A stretch of DNA of 64,000 nucleotides from Pseudoips prasinana (Eukaryota > Arthropoda > Insecta > Lepidoptera > Nolidae), in the NCBI GenBank assembly GCA_951640165.1, contig OX621241.1:17055001-17119000 (forward strand). Reading direction: 5' to 3'. The notes under the pieces were generated by a model. It was not told the origin of the DNA. It did not search any database and worked only from the letters and a program-made list of their open reading frames with translations. Below are positions 33,089-45,905 of this stretch, piece after piece. The position numbers and the translations under genes are program-made. The first letter of the stretch is position 1, and every line of letters begins with the position of its first letter.

Positions 33089-35568
33089 CCGCTTTGTTGA
33101 ACTTTAAAATTAGCAGAATTAATGTTACATATGAATTTACTATTTAGAATTTTTTGAAGGTTGAATGTAAATGATTAATTTGTTCATCGCTTTCATTCTG
33201 TAGATATATAATGCTGTGGTTTAGTTTTATTGTTCTTGTTTATCTTTAACGTCGTGCGCCATTTCACGAATCAAGATTTGAGTAGAGATGCCATAAGTCG
33301 AGATGAAAAGATTTATCCCTGCGAGATAGGTACTTTGTTTTATTTCTCAGCGCGAAATCCTCTTTTCTCAAGTCCGACTTTTGTTAACTATATTGTAGAA
33401 GGCTTTTAACATTGCGTTAATGCTCAAATAATTTGAATCAAACTTTATATAAAGTGAAATATTGCATATTACATGAAATACGACTGATGAAGTCTGAAAA
33501 ATGAGTGTTCATACAAGAGGCGTGGGAGCAGACGGCACGGCGGTAGTGACGGAGGGGAACGGGGAAATTTAGATCGCGAACGAGGCCTAGGTTATTGTTA
33601 ATGTAGAATTATTGTTATACAAATTGTTATTGTATATATATACAAATTATTGTAGAATTATATTTTAATTATACCTTGTTTCCATTATACTACTTATTCT
33701 TCTCCATTATATAACTTATTTCAACACCTTACTAATCACGACGTATGAAACGTGAGAGTAAGTAAAGAAGACTATTATATGCTATGGATCACAGTCAAAT
33801 TTCACTTAATTATCACATACATTTCTATCGGGATTTAAGCGCCAATTCAACGTAAACTGATTAAGGCTTGTAAACGTCTCTGAACTTGAATCTGACATTC
33901 AAATAAATCAAATATTATTCGTTATTTCTCACTAATTTTCAGTTAAAACTGTTTCCGGTTTTTATTTGTGAACGCCTGTCAGTCTTAATCCAGCCATTGT
34001 TGATATTAAACATTTTTTTTTGTCCTGTAAAGACGAATAATCGTTTATGTAATGGAATACTTTCACCCTCAAAATAATAATACAAAATATCGCTTTAGTG
34101 GTCAGAATTCATGACAGTCTTTTGTATCCCAGCCAGACCTTCGTGTGATGTTTAAGAGGGGATGTGGAATTCAATATATGTACGTCTCCAAGGGTATCGC
34201 ACTGCAACGGTATAATTAGTTTTATCGCCTTCGGGCAATTATGACTTACCGTAATGCGTCTTGGAGGCGTAAACTGATTTCCACAATATCTATTAAGGAT
34301 ATTATAAGAAGAATTATATATATGAAATAAAATATTGAAAAATGGTATTCGTAAAATAAATACGCAAAGTTTTGTTTCCTTTTATTCAAAATCTTCGGAT
34401 ATTCAATACTGAATACAAGGTTGAAAATATTGTAAGTCTAGGAAATTGAGTACAATTTAGTTTATCAAGGAAATCTCCATCGATATATATGCAGGTGTGT
34501 AACTTTTTAAACTTCAACTAAATTGGGAAATGTTAGTATAACGAAGCTATTGTACTGCTACCATTTCCAAAGCATTGTCTTCAGAGAGAACAGAGTATAG
34601 ACACGGAAACTTGTTTAATTACCTACCAAACTTACTCACGCCACAGAGAAGTTGTTAGCTAGATTTCACCCAGACGGTACTTCACTATGAGTTCCTCAAA
34701 TACTCCCCTTTCAATAAATTTTGAATCGGTATTAATGTATCTTCTTCATTTCATCTATGCCCAAACGTTCCAGATTTAAAATCCCAGAAATCAGTATTTT
34801 ATCAATTGTACGGATGATATTATAATTATCTAGAGTATAGTATAAATTTTAGTACTACAAAATTGCCAAAAAAAACTACATTAGAAATGCCTTATCCTCA
34901 ATCGTATCAGTGGCTTCGCGTCTTCGCGTATTAACGTAGAACGATAGTCGCAGAATACCCACCCTCTCCTGTATCCTGAGTCGAGATTAAACCCCTAAGC
35001 GTGCCTTCTGGAATAACTTACTCACTTTATTTTGCTATATACCCTATACTTTGCCTCCATGTGTGTTGAAATAAAAATGCTTTATGTAAGAAAAGAACTT
35101 TAACTATATAATTATGGCGCCAAATTAATCTTACTAAATAAACATCGTTTGATTTTGGTATACAAAATAATAGTTCAAACTAATTAAAATAGAACCAAAC
35201 TGCTTTAAGTTTATTCAAATATGTATTCGGTTCACCGAAGGGAAGCTAAATAGGACACATGAACAGTAGATTAGTGTATGGAGGTAGATGTAGTTATCAA
35301 ATATTAATTACACATTCAAACTTGCCACAAGTGCCAAGAATTAATGATGCTAGTTTTTGTGTGATGTTTTGTTATGGGAATGCACAATCGTCTGCTGCAA
35401 AAAGTGATTAGTGCATGTGTCTAGCGAGCAATATTAATTACTCATTTAAACGTCACACAAGTCTTTTGACACTGGTTTTTGGGTGATTGTTATGATTTGG
35501 GGTAGACACATCCTACACCTACCCATATATGACCGGAGAGTGAATACTCTCATGTATGAAGTAATGTG
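33089..35568. other. Long AT-rich stretch, no gene recognised
   Basis: About 2.5 kb without a recognised gene. A weak palindrome at about 34166-34285 (tacgtctccaag / cttggaggcgta) may be another small MITE. A GC-rich patch near 33515-33590 has no coding signal. Confidence 0.4.
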
Positions 35569-35829
35569 TGCCTGTTGGCGTGGTTGGTAGATACGCTGAC
35601 TTTCACGCCGCATGTCGTGGGTTCGATTCCCACCCGGGACGGATATTTGTGTGCATGAAAATGTCTGTTTGTCCTGAGTCTGGGTGTAAATTATGTAAAT
35701 AAGTATGTATTTACAAAAAATAAATAGTATATGTAGTATATAAGTTATCTGGTTGTCATAGTACAGGCTCTGCTTAGTTTGGAATCAGATGACCGTGTGT
35801 GAATAATGTCCCTGGATATTATTATTATC
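35569..35829 (+). repeat. SINE family A
   Basis: A box tggcgtggttggtagatacg, B box gggttcgattcccac, tail and (ATT)n. The R1/I-group LINE inserted 10 bases downstream. Confidence 0.9.
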
Positions 35830-36475
35830 GGATTATGAGTGTGAACTGGTTTTTTTTTTTTTTTTATTAATGGGCTAATTAGCCTCCGACGGCTCACTGC
35901 TGCTATTTTATTGCAGCAACATTGTTTCTAGGGGTTTAGATTCTAGGTTTAGTTTTTATTCCTTTTCCAATCTTTTTGTTTTATTTTAAACCTTCCTTTT
36001 TTATTGCTTTATTTTTGTTTACTTTTATTATTATTTGTTTTCCCCATGAGACGCGATTCTATTACATTGCATACATTTTCAATAGATAATTCCAAACTTA
36101 CAAATTAATTTATACATTCATATCGCACAAGTTATAAATATACAATTTTCATTAATTTAATATCTTAATATAATTCTATTTCTTTACTTCACAATTCCAT
36201 AACATTTAATAGAGTTATAATTCCACATCACCATAGTGTCCCTTTATTAAACATATATTTACTTATTTAGTATTCTATAACTACAAGTATCTACTAGTAT
36301 CATAGTTTGTTTAGTTCTAATTGGCATTTAGATTCTTATATTATATAAATAAAGTTAATTAAAATGATTACCCACACTATATTTAAATTACTAGACTAAA
36401 CTGCCGTATCACTAGACTAGACTGCCGTACTACCGTTTGCCCTAGCCGCAGATCTCACAACTCTTCGCGCAAATT

Positions 36476-39400
36476 TTAAGAACGTGGAGCGGTCCTCGTT
36501 ACTACGCAGCAGCGGTCAGCATAATTACTTTTAGAAAGTCTATACGACAGGTTCTGGGTCGCGTCTAGTCTCCATCTACCGAACCTGGGACAGTCATCCA
36601 GCAAGTGGGGTACCGTCTCTGGTATATTTGGGTCACAGGCGCATCCAGAGTCCGGTCTCAGGTGAAAATGACAAAGGTATTCCCTGAACCCACCGTGACC
36701 AGTCAACAGTTGGGTAGTAACGTTGTCGACTTTTATAGCACTCATTATTTTGTAGGCTTCCTTGACTTCCGGGAGAAAACAGCGTGTTAATGCTCCGGTT
36801 TCCATTGAGGTGTATTTGTTTTGCCACTCAGTTATGGTGTTTTGGCGAATTAGGCGTTTCAGGTATGAAACGGGGACCGCATCATAAGTGGGTGCTGACT
36901 TTTTCGTCAGAGCAGCTTTTTTAGCAAGTTCGTCCGCTCTCTCGTTCCCGACAATACCCACATGAGCCTTCACCCAGAGCAGAGACACATTTATATCTCT
37001 GGCTTCTAGCCCTTGAAGAAGCTCCTGTATCTCCACTACGATAGGGTGGGTATTGTCGGGTCTGGCGATCGCTTCTAAGGACGAACGTGAGTCGCTTAGT
37101 ATGTTTGCGTTTGCCAAGCCATATCTAAAGCTTTGGCGATAGCTACCAACTCGGCCTGGAAAACGGTGCAGTATGGGGCCAGAATAAAGCCTACCGACTT
37201 CGTCTCGGCTCCGTCTACCCACATTGAAGCAGCACCACCAACCTTACCCTCTAGCTTGCTGCCATCCGTATAGATTGAGTTTCCTAGCAACCCATCCGCT
37301 TCCTCTTGAGTGTGAACGAGGCCGTGAGCCGTACGCCTTCTGGCCACTGGATGTGGTAATTCGGTAGTGCTTACCCTGCTTTCTATACTTCTGCCAGGCC
37401 AAAAGTCAATTGGTTTTCCCCGTTTGTACTCGTACAGCTCGGCGGCCTCCCTCACTCTCATGTCTAACGGCAGCAAGCCTGATATACAAAGAGCAGAGGC
37501 AAGTGAAGTAGTACGGTGGGCGCGTACCATGAGGATCCCAAATTTTCTGCTAATGTGGTTGAGTCTTTTACTGGCGTAAGATTTGTGTGTGTTATTTGCC
37601 CACACACTGGCAGCATACAAGATTGTTGGCTCAACCACAGCTTTGTACAGGATTCTGTTGATGGCATCGCTCATGCCCCACGTTGTGCGTGTAGCTCTAG
37701 CTGCCTTCTGGTATAACTTTGTCGCTTTGCGACACACAGCTTCAATGTGCGTTTTAAATGTCAGGTTTTTGTTAATAGTCACCCCCAACACCTTCACTTC
37801 CTGTGCCAGAGTTAGTGTTGTTCCAGCTAATTGTAAATGGGGGGTGTCGTATTTCAACCGTCTTGTGACAATCATAGCTTGAGTCTTGTGTGCCGCAAAG
37901 CGCATCTTACTTCGCCTGCCCCAGTCCGCAATCCTTTCGAGGGCGAGGTTGATAATCCTGACCAGCTCCGCTGATGTTGATGCCGACGCGATAACAAGGA
38001 TGTCATCCGCAAAGGCTTGTAAATGTGCCTCGAGTTGGCCAGCCTCTTGAAGAAGTGAGTCCAGCTGGACGTTCCACATCAGAGGGCCGCATGTGGATCC
38101 CTGTATGCACCCCCGTTGGGTTTCCCTGTGGATTTCAATGCCCGCATACTGCAGAGTTACCCACCTTTTGCTCAAGTAGCTATCCATAAGCAGTGTAATA
38201 TCCCTAGGGCAGTCCCTCTCCATCAGCTGGTGAATAATAAGAGGCCACCAAGCACCGTCAAAAGCCCCCTCTATGTCTAATGACACCACAGCGACTATTT
38301 TTTTAGCTAGGATATCTGTCCTTATAAGGCCCACTGCATCGTATAAAGCGTCTTCTGTACTTCTCTGAGGTGTGAACCCGTATTGCTGGTCACTCAGCAT
38401 TCCACGTGCTCTTAGATGCCACTGGAGTCTTCCCGTTACCATTTTTTCCAGGATTCTTCCGAATACGGGCAAAAGTCCAATGGGCCTGTATGATTTCGCC
38501 TGCTTGTAATTGGTTTTGAGAGGCTTTGGAAGAATCCTGATTGTGGCAACCTTCCATATTTCCGGAAAATGACCCAGCACCAGACACCTGTTTAGAATTC
38601 CAAGGAATAGGTCCGGCGCGTTACATATCGCTTGGTAACAAATGTCCGCAGTGTACCCATCACCCCCTGGAGCCTTTTTAGTACCGATCTGCTTAGCTGT
38701 GTGGATAAGCTCCTCGAGTTGGAATGGGAGATCTGATGTGTCGGACATCTGTTCCCGTAAGTTGTTTAATTGCTCCTCCACAACACGCCTAACATTAGTT
38801 TGGTATGTATTGTCTGTTTCCGGATCGTCCTCAGGATAGAAAGTGCTAGCCAGCAAATTAGCGGATCCAATCGCATCCAACTCTTCGCCAGCCGAGTTAG
38901 CCAGCAAACAGTCCGCCCCACTATTCGAGTAAGTAAGGGTGCGGTAGATGCCGTTCCACATGGACACGGACACGGTATCTTGTTTGGTGCAGTAGGCCTT
39001 CCAGCTATCCAGTCGTGTTTTCTCGATGGCGTCCTTGTACTGGGTTAACTCTTGTAGGTAGTCCTCAATCACTCTAGGCCTACGAATAGGGTTTGCCCTC
39101 CCGATGCGTCTCCGCTTACGGATGACTGATGTCTTCAGTGCTGTCAGTTCGTCCGTCCACCACTTGGTTGTACGAGGTTTAGGCTTACCTGGCTTCGGGA
39201 AAGTTCCGAGGCAGGCAGTTTCGACTATCTTCGTAAAGCTAACTACCACCGCTTCAAGTACTTCTTTATTGTCTAGAGCCCTAACAGATTCCTCGTTCAG
39301 GCCCTTGAGCCGTAGTTCATTTATCATTATGGTTTTAAATTTAATCCAATCTGCTTTTTTGTGTTAAACCTCCTGGTGGACGGCCGTTTGTTTGGTATTT

Positions 39401-40110
39401 CTGTACCGCCCAATGCGAGTTTAAAAGTGATAGCTCTGTGGTCAGAAGTTGTCACAAGACCTGGGTCCACCCGCCAGTTTTTTATGTTTGGTTCGAGTCT
39501 GTCCGTACAAGCCGTGACATCTACGATGCTCTCGCGGAGCATACCTCCTCTAACAACGCTGAAGGTGGGCACTGAGTTGGTATTTAATACTGACATGCTT
39601 AGCTGCACCAATAGTTCTGCATATGCGGATCCCCGGACGTCTTCCCTAGCAGTACCCCACCAATAACTTTTTGCGTTCACATCACCCGCCAGAACAACCT
39701 GCCGAGTGTCTATGTTTTCTATTACATGTTGGAGCTGGCGTAGGTAGGATTCGATATCCCTATCCGGTTCAAAATATACTGAGACGATACCCAGCCTCCA
39801 TGTTCCCAGATTGACCACCACACACGCGATGTTGGGACTACAAAGGTCGTCTCTGTGAGACAAAACCATGTTGCGGTTCAAGATGGTTATGGCCGCTTTA
39901 TTTGGTCCATCGTGACCGGTGTACTGGATTACAACTTCATTACCCCCCACCACCTTACCTAATGAGCCAACGTACGGTTCCTGTAAGATAAGGATGTCTA
40001 TTTGTTTGGCCCGGGCTTCTTTAAGACATTCCTGGGATGCTGTTTTTCCCCTACCCAGATTGAGTTGCAGAAACTTTATCCCTGGTTCTAGTTCCTGACT
40101 TGTCAGTGGG
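36476..40110 (-). pseudogene. LINE-C ORF2: endonuclease, reverse transcriptase, RNase H; two frameshifts
   Basis: The endonuclease starts near 40060 with FLQLNLGRGKTASQ and ILILQEPYVG, continues through VVLAGDVNAKSYWWG and TSDHRAITFKL, and loses frame at an A run near 39350. The reverse transcriptase frame (39327-37096) has KAPGGDGYTADI, YRPIGLLPVFGRILEK, YGFTPQRSTEDAL, SLDIEGAFDGAWW, RGCIQGSTCGPLMW and the FADD box (about 38002-38014). RNase H follows: YTDGSKLEGK and FQAELVAIAKAL. A second frameshift near 37110 leads into LSDSRSSLEAI and GNERADELAKKAA, giving the D-E-D-D set. The C-terminal cysteine motif (CACDPNIPETVPHLLDDC) is like that of R1-clade elements. RNase H suggests an R1/I/LOA relative. 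Confidence 0.9.
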
Positions 40111-40116
40111 GTGCCT

Positions 40117-42261
40117 TCAGCAGTACGGTACTGTGGCCCTCGCCATTCTGTCCCATCTGCACTTGATCGGGCAGTCCAGGCTGTATGCGGGATGAGTGGT
40201 AAGCCTTGCTTTCCCTTTTATACAGTTGATGCATTTTGGTTCACCACTACGGCTGGGGCAATCCCGTGTATCGTGATCCCCTGCACAGAACCCACAGCTG
40301 GACTTTTCTTCTGTGCAGTTACGGGCTATGTGACCGAAGCCCAGGCATTTGAAGCATTGGATGACCGGCGATTGGTCTATGGCGCATACCAGTTGATAGC
40401 CCAGTTTCAGCTTGGTGCCCTTTAGCCTTTGATAAATTTTAGGATCTACCTCAACTATTATGTTGGACAGTGCGGCCGTCCTGGATTTAGTTCTTCGGAT
40501 AACCTTTATGACTAGGTCATCCTCAGGAATTCCAGCCAGCGCTACTTTGTTCTGTTTAAGTAGAGCCTGCGCCACTATGGCGTCCGATAGGTCGTTGGCT
40601 ACCTCTTTTAGTCTCAAAAGTGGTAATCGGCTGGACACCTCAAAAGTTGAGAGCGTTTTACTCTCCTGGAGAGCAGCTTTGAGGCGGTCCCTGCTTTCCG
40701 AAGTGTCACATCCAATAACCACCTTGTGGGATTTAGTCTTTCTAATTCGGTGTACACCTATGCCCATGCCTATAACGTCGACCTCCCCCTTCAACTCCTG
40801 CAGCACCTCCTCACCTGATTTATCTGGGTTAGCGGAGCCGACCACTATAGGGAAAGTTTGCCGCTGCGCTCTCTCTGCATAGGTTCTGTATTTGTTTCCG
40901 GGCTCATCGAACGGGTTGGGGGCATCTGCAATCATTGTTCCCAGGTTTGCCATGGCTGTGTGAATGGGGGCCAGCAGTTCCTGCAGATGCTCCCTAGTAT
41001 CAGAAGCGGCCAGCTCAATTCCGAGACCAAGTCCGGTCTTGGTTGTCGGTTTGAGTGCCTGGTTTGATATATCCTGTAGCTCCCTAATATCATCTCTTAA
41101 ACTGGTTAGGCGATCTATTACCGGTTTAATGGAACTGATCGTATCCTGATGTAGTTCAGTCCTTGTTAGTGCAGGCTGGAGGCAGTCAATTTTCACCTTT
41201 TGCTCCAGCAGCATGTCGCGAATCTGGGTGACTTCCGCCCCGACTTTGATGTTAGTAGGGTCCTTGCTCAGCTTGAGTGAGGGCGATGGCTGTGATGGTT
41301 TGTGGGGCTGCGATGTGCGCATAGCTTGCACCTGGTCCGCCGTGTCCTGCCGCCATTTGTCGAGGTCGAGGCGTAAGTCCCTGATAGTGTTTACCAACCT
41401 GGAGCATTCTGTCTGCATGTCTTTTAGGGTTTCGGTGTTATCCCCAGCCAAAGCAGAGCGATCTAGGGTCTGCAATCGCAATTGCCTGTTGGAGATTTCT
41501 TCTACTTGCCGACTTAATTTGTCAATTGTTCTGATAGGTCCATCCAACTCGAAGTTCAGCCACTTTCTCACGTCTTCTGTGGCCTTGTGGTTGCGCTCAA
41601 CGAGCGAATGGACCTCCTCCAATTTTTTGGCATGGGCAATGTGTACCTCCAACATTGCTTTTGAGTGCTTTTTTGATTCCCGGATCGCTTCACTCGCTGC
41701 CTAGGCTTTGTATTCTTCCAAATACACTTTATGCCTGTTCCTCGAGTCTAGCAATTCAAGGCATAACTGGAAGAAGTCGTGGAGGGTCTCTGTCACCTCC
41801 ACCTTGACTTCAGTCTTTAAGTTCTTATAGCTTTCCAGAGAGTCCTTGGCCCTCTGCAGGTACTCATTGGCGCGTTTGGCGGCCTGGTCCATAGGCTCCG
41901 TGGTCTTTGACCTTGTTGAGCTGAGCATACTCTCTCTTTTATCTATAGGACTAGGTTCCTCACTGTTGGGCTCACACCATGAGATCTCCTCATATCCTAC
42001 AGAAGACCGTAAGGACGACTTTGCAGACGACACAGAGCCCTCGTTTGCTAAGTCAACCACCCCATCCAAAGGTGTTTTTAAGAACGCACTTTCGTCGAGC
42101 TGTGAGTCTACGGGTGATAGCTCAGGTGTGCTTGATTGTACAGTAATTTCCGGTATACTCAGGTTTTGTTTGGTGATTGAAGTTGCTTTCGTGGGTCTCT
42201 GTGTCGCCTGCCGGGAAGAGGTGGTAGGGTTCGAAACTCCCTGTTTCTGGATGCCCGACAT
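40117..42261 (-). pseudogene. LINE-C ORF1, gag-like protein with three CCHC knuckles; one in-frame stop
   Basis: One frame of about 715 codons with a single TAG at 41701-41703. Upstream part: Ser/Thr-rich N-terminus (SNPTTSSRQATQRPTK) and a helical, charged segment. Downstream part: a long coiled-coil-like stretch (HAKKLEEVHSLVERNHKATE; RDLRLDLDKWRQDTADQVQA), then an RRM-like region (VRRTKSRTAALSNIIVEV). The C-terminus carries three knuckles: CFKCLGFGHIARNC, CGFCAGDHDTRDC and CINC...HPAYSLDC. This layout is standard for R1/I-group ORF1, which binds the element RNA. The TAG is the only break. ORF2 begins just after the ORF1 stop in another frame. Confidence 0.88.
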
Positions 42262-43642
42262 TGTAGTGACCCTGTATTAAGCGAAATGACAAGATAGGGA
42301 TTGTCGCCCCGAGCCAAACGATCCCGAACACTGTGGTCCCAGAGGTTCCACGGGCCAACCAGGTCAAATTTAGATTTTTGGCAGAGGGACGGGGGGGGGG
42401 TATGATAGTCTGGTTCTACCAAGGATGCAGAGTGATGCGGGGGATCTACACAATTTCTACAAGCGCAGCATGGGCGTTACAGACCAGCACGGTGATTCTG
42501 CAGTTAAATCTAGTGAAGTCCCCAAACACGAAAACAGCCCGCAATTCCGGCAGCTCTAGTGCACACCTAGCTCGAAGCGGCAACTTCAACGTTTCCGAGA
42601 CATGATGGCTCCAAATGGCGTTATAGCCCCTTTATCGGGGCGTTTTTTTATTTATTTTCTATTATTTTATGAATAATTCTAATTGGTAATTAAAGAAAAA
42701 ATAATAATAATAATTAGACCAAAATTCTAGAGAGATAAAAGAAAAATTATATATATATAAAATTTACCTTAAAATAATAGGTTGCAATATATACAATTAT
42801 CGGTTATTAATCATTACTATTAATTTGTTACAATTTTATGTTATTAAGTAATTTTTGCTATTTTAATTGTACAATTATTAAACTAAATGTCCAAACATTA
42901 AGTAACAAAAAAAGAGATGGTGCCGTTGTATAGGCCCAGCTAGTGCGCAACAGGAATACGTATTAAAATGGGGGTCTTGCCTGATAATCCTCAGTTGTAG
43001 GCACTATTAACCATTTTATTCCGACACTTTCACACTTTTTCACTTTTCTTCAGAGTTTCAATGATTTGCGGAGAACACCACCATAGACCGCAGGTGCGCG
43101 ACCAAAGTGCACACGTTTTGACGTATCGTGTACCTTGGTGGATAATATATTTCCGCCGTTACAATTTCTGTAAGTCGGAATGTGAGGGTTTAGAACAACA
43201 CTCTGCGAGCTCCGTTGTCTAACAATGATGTGTTATTATGTGTGATGTGCTGTACTGCACCGCGAGCCGGCCGTTACTGCTGCTACTGTACTGTACTACA
43301 CCGCGAGCCACATTCAACAAGCACTGCGCTGGCGTGGGTGCGGCTCGGGTTGTCGTAGGTCAAGGTTTAATGGCGGCGTAAATATTTGCAAAATGTTTTT
43401 TCTAATATCTCCGAAATGCGATGAGGTATCGAATTGCACTTTTTACACTGTTTACTTTAGGGGTTTAACTTGGAAGTTATTGCGTTATATCAAGAGGATA
43501 AACACTTTTTACTGGGTTTTGAGGTAAATTAATATGGAGCAAACTGTCACTGTGGCGTCCTACGCGATCGCGTAACAGTATTGTGTGAACTGGTGTATGT
43601 ACATAGACTTTTACATACAATACAGCACTAATTATATCTACT

Positions 43643-43870
43643 GTGTAGTCGGCTAGTTCCAGTTGAGATTAGCCGGCGTAGCCTCAATTTTGACCTGGAA
43701 CATTCTTCCTGGATCATCTTCAGCACATCTTAGAGTAATGTTACAGCAATACCCAAAGATAAATAATAATAACGGCCTCCTAGCCGAATTTCGGCCACGG
43801 CGGAATTTCCATCACTCTCATGATCCGACGGGACACGACCGGAAAGAGGTCAGGTACAGAACCGACAGCT
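43643..43870 (+). repeat. Dispersed repeat fragment
   Basis: The stretches ctggatcatcttcagcacat and gcctcctagccgaatttcgg look like a moderately GC-rich moth repeat that I have seen as dispersed copies. No second copy is in this window, so the call rests on memory. Confidence 0.35.
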
Positions 43871-44673
43871 TTAAGTGGTCTTCGACGCACGGACAACAAC
43901 AACTCAAAGATATAAATATACAGTCGACGGTTTATTGCTGTGACCAATTATTTACTTTTGCTGATTCATATAATAGCCCTCGTATCTTTTAAAGGTTTAG
44001 TAAACAAAGAATGCTAACATAATCCCAATATTAGTAAGCATGCTCTGTGCATCCGGCCGTGCGTCCATCTTTCAGCAGACTGCATCCCATTAGTCGTAAT
44101 AGGTAGGCACTGAATATTCTCACAGAATATATATGTATTTTATTTGCCGGTCTAACCATAAGTATATAATAATTAAGGGGGACCCAATTAAAACTCGTGA
44201 TATTGCGATGTTTTTTGCTCATGATAATCATGATAATCTTGCACTGATCCTTTTATGTGCCAAATACGTACTTGGTCCGTTTTTTATTACCAGTTTAACA
44301 GCCTGTTTATTACTACAACAAGGAACAGAAACCATTTACACCCTACAAAAAAGTTACAACGAAAATTCGGTCTTCATCCAACCAGAACATAAATTGTATT
44401 ACCTCTAACCCGTCTTGCAAATATTTAACGATCTTCATATTTTATTACATATTAGACTGTTTTACTTTATACTTAAATTGTATAGGTATTAAGTGAGGTA
44501 GAACAAAGCGTTCGTGTCAGCTATGAGCAGCTTAACTTCTCCCGACAAAATACATGCCATTCTCGGTAATACCTGGTATGAGTAAGGTCGGTATAGCTCA
44601 GGAGGGCTCTTGGGATAGACAGAAAGGGCTCATAACATGTGTATGTCTGTGTGTTGAGGAGTCTTTTAGTGGT
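43871..44673. other. Spacer, nothing recognised
   Basis: No gene recognised; a 91-codon frame (44133-44408) lacks identifiable motifs. Confidence 0.4.
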
Positions 44674-44690
44674 GGGGGGGGGGGGGGGGG
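44674..44690. repeat. G17 homopolymer
   Basis: Seventeen G in a row, at the 3' end of the minus-strand repeat that follows. Confidence 0.95.
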
Positions 44691-44915
44691 TAGGGAAATA
44701 TACCCTATGTCGCGGGGTACTTTACAAACGTATAATAGACGGACACAAATTAAATTGGTCGAAGATCGAATCGTCGGGATCGAAGACATTTAAAGCGATT
44801 CCCCGGGACATGCCTGAGCTTCACCGCTCAGTGTCAATTCATTGTGTGCCACTGTCGATCCTGGTTTACAGGAGTTGCAGTGATGGGTAAGAAGGAGGGA
44901 CTAGTCCCGAATAAA
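44691..44915 (-). repeat. Repeat sharing its tail with 29365-29467
   Basis: On the minus strand it runs from gggactagtccctcc to gtctattatacgtttgtaaa and gtaccccgcgacat. Probably a SINE-like element. Confidence 0.55.
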
Positions 44916-44931
44916 AATAATCTATTTATGG

Positions 44932-45003
44932 GTCACACAAATAGTTGTTCGAACCCGCGAAATGAAGTGGCGAGGTGACTACCTTAGCCGCTGCGCCACA
45001 CGT
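44932..45003 (-). repeat. tRNA-derived SINE, family C
   Basis: Minus-strand A box tggcgcagcggctaagg and B box cgggttcgaac. The best A box of the family in this window. Confidence 0.7.
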
Positions 45004-45052
45004 GCAGCCAATATAGGTTAAGGTTGTAACTAAGTTTGTGACGGAACTTCGC

Positions 45053-45120
45053 CTCCGCCTCCGTTACTGCGGAAGTTCCGCAAAAAATCATACCTCCGCC
45101 TCCGCCTCCGCTGTTTTTTA
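45053..45120. repeat. (CCTCCG)n simple repeat
   Basis: Interrupted hexamer array cgcctccgcctccg twice, with a short inverted copy (gaagttccg) between. Confidence 0.8.
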
Positions 45121-45162
45121 TGCGGAGTTAACAGAGGTTTATTTACGACATAATCTTATACC

Positions 45163-45216
45163 TCAGCTTCACCCAAAGGTCGACTGGCAGGAATGCCTTT
45201 GGTATTAATTCCGCCT
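45163..45216 (+). repeat. CR1-like LINE 3' tail fragment
   Basis: caaaggtcgactggcaggaa and tgcctttggtattaattccg match the 3' UTR of the CR1-like element at 59680-59725. It ends tail-to-tail against an RTE element. Confidence 0.8.
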
Positions 45217-45905
45217 TTGTCATCATCATATCAGCCGAAAGACGCCCACTGCTGGAAAATGCCTCCCCCAAAGATATCCACATTTGCCGGTATTGAGCTG
45301 TCCGTATCCACTGACTTCCAGCGACCCGCACAAGATCGTCTGGTTCGTGGTCGCTACTCGAGAACCTTTCTGCCCCAGCGGCCGTTGGCTCTACGAGCTA
45401 TGTGCCCTGCCCACTGCCACTTCAGCTTGGCAATTCTTCGGGCTAAGTCGGTTACTTTGGTTCGCCTGCGGACCACAGCATCTCTGATTCGATCTCGCAG
45501 GGAAACTCCAAGCATAGTCCTTTCCATTGCTCTTTAGGTGACTTTGAGCGCCCTGATAAGACCCATAGTGAGCGACCACGTCTCTGTTCCGTAAGTCATC
45601 ACTGGCAACACACACTGGTCAAAGACTTTCGACTTGAGACACTGCGGTATTTGTGACGAGAAGATATTACGTAGATACCCGAACGCTGCCGATATGGATT
45701 CTATGATTGAACTCCTTTTCGAAGTTGGACCCACCTAGTTGGTTGATCTGTCCTAGGTAAATAATATAACTAGTTCTCTACAACTTCGAGTGCCAACAAA
45801 CTTACGTAGAGTGGGAGCAACATGGATGTTCGACATGATTTTCGTCTTATCTATGTTCATTTTCAGACCCACTTTTGAGAGACTCTCCTGAGGCCATTGA
45901 GCATT
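45217..45905 (-). pseudogene. RTE-clade LINE, 3' part of the reverse transcriptase, broken
   Basis: The element 3' end at 45217 reads (ATG)n on the minus strand, preceded by gcctcccccaaag-type tail sequence. Coding traces from 45890 down: GLKMNIDKTKIMSN-type sequence (45860-45800), then FDQCVLPVMTYGTETWSLT, then sequence for a 'WQWAGHIAR' block and a basic C-terminus. These are the thumb and C-terminal blocks of RTE enzymes. The catalytic core is absent because the copy is 5'-truncated. Stops and frameshifts are scattered. A cellular origin is unlikely. Confidence 0.8.

Larger units (their letters stand above)
35850..43582 (-). mobile_element. R1/I-group LINE-C, nearly complete, 11-bp target duplication
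   Basis: GTGTGAACTGG is present at 35839-35849 and 43583-43593, exactly bracketing the element. The 3' end is a T run (A tail on the minus strand) starting at 35850. Going 5' to 3' on the minus strand: a 5' UTR of about 1.3 kb (43582-42262), ORF1 with three zinc knuckles, ORF2 with endonuclease, reverse transcriptase and RNase H, and a 3' UTR of about 0.6 kb. Total 7.73 kb. The target is ordinary DNA, not rDNA. Confidence 0.95.

Noticed and set aside
20000..35500. CRISPR arrays or bacterial-type operons
   Set aside because: Repeats are irregularly spaced SINEs and MITEs; the window is clearly from a eukaryotic (insect) genome.
35850..43582. Plus-strand frames of 60-160 codons across LINE-C
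   Set aside because: Antisense shadows of the ORF1 and ORF2 coding sequence.
44674..44690. Functional link between the G17 and C17 runs
   Set aside because: Equal length is probably coincidence; homopolymer length is also unreliable in sequence data.
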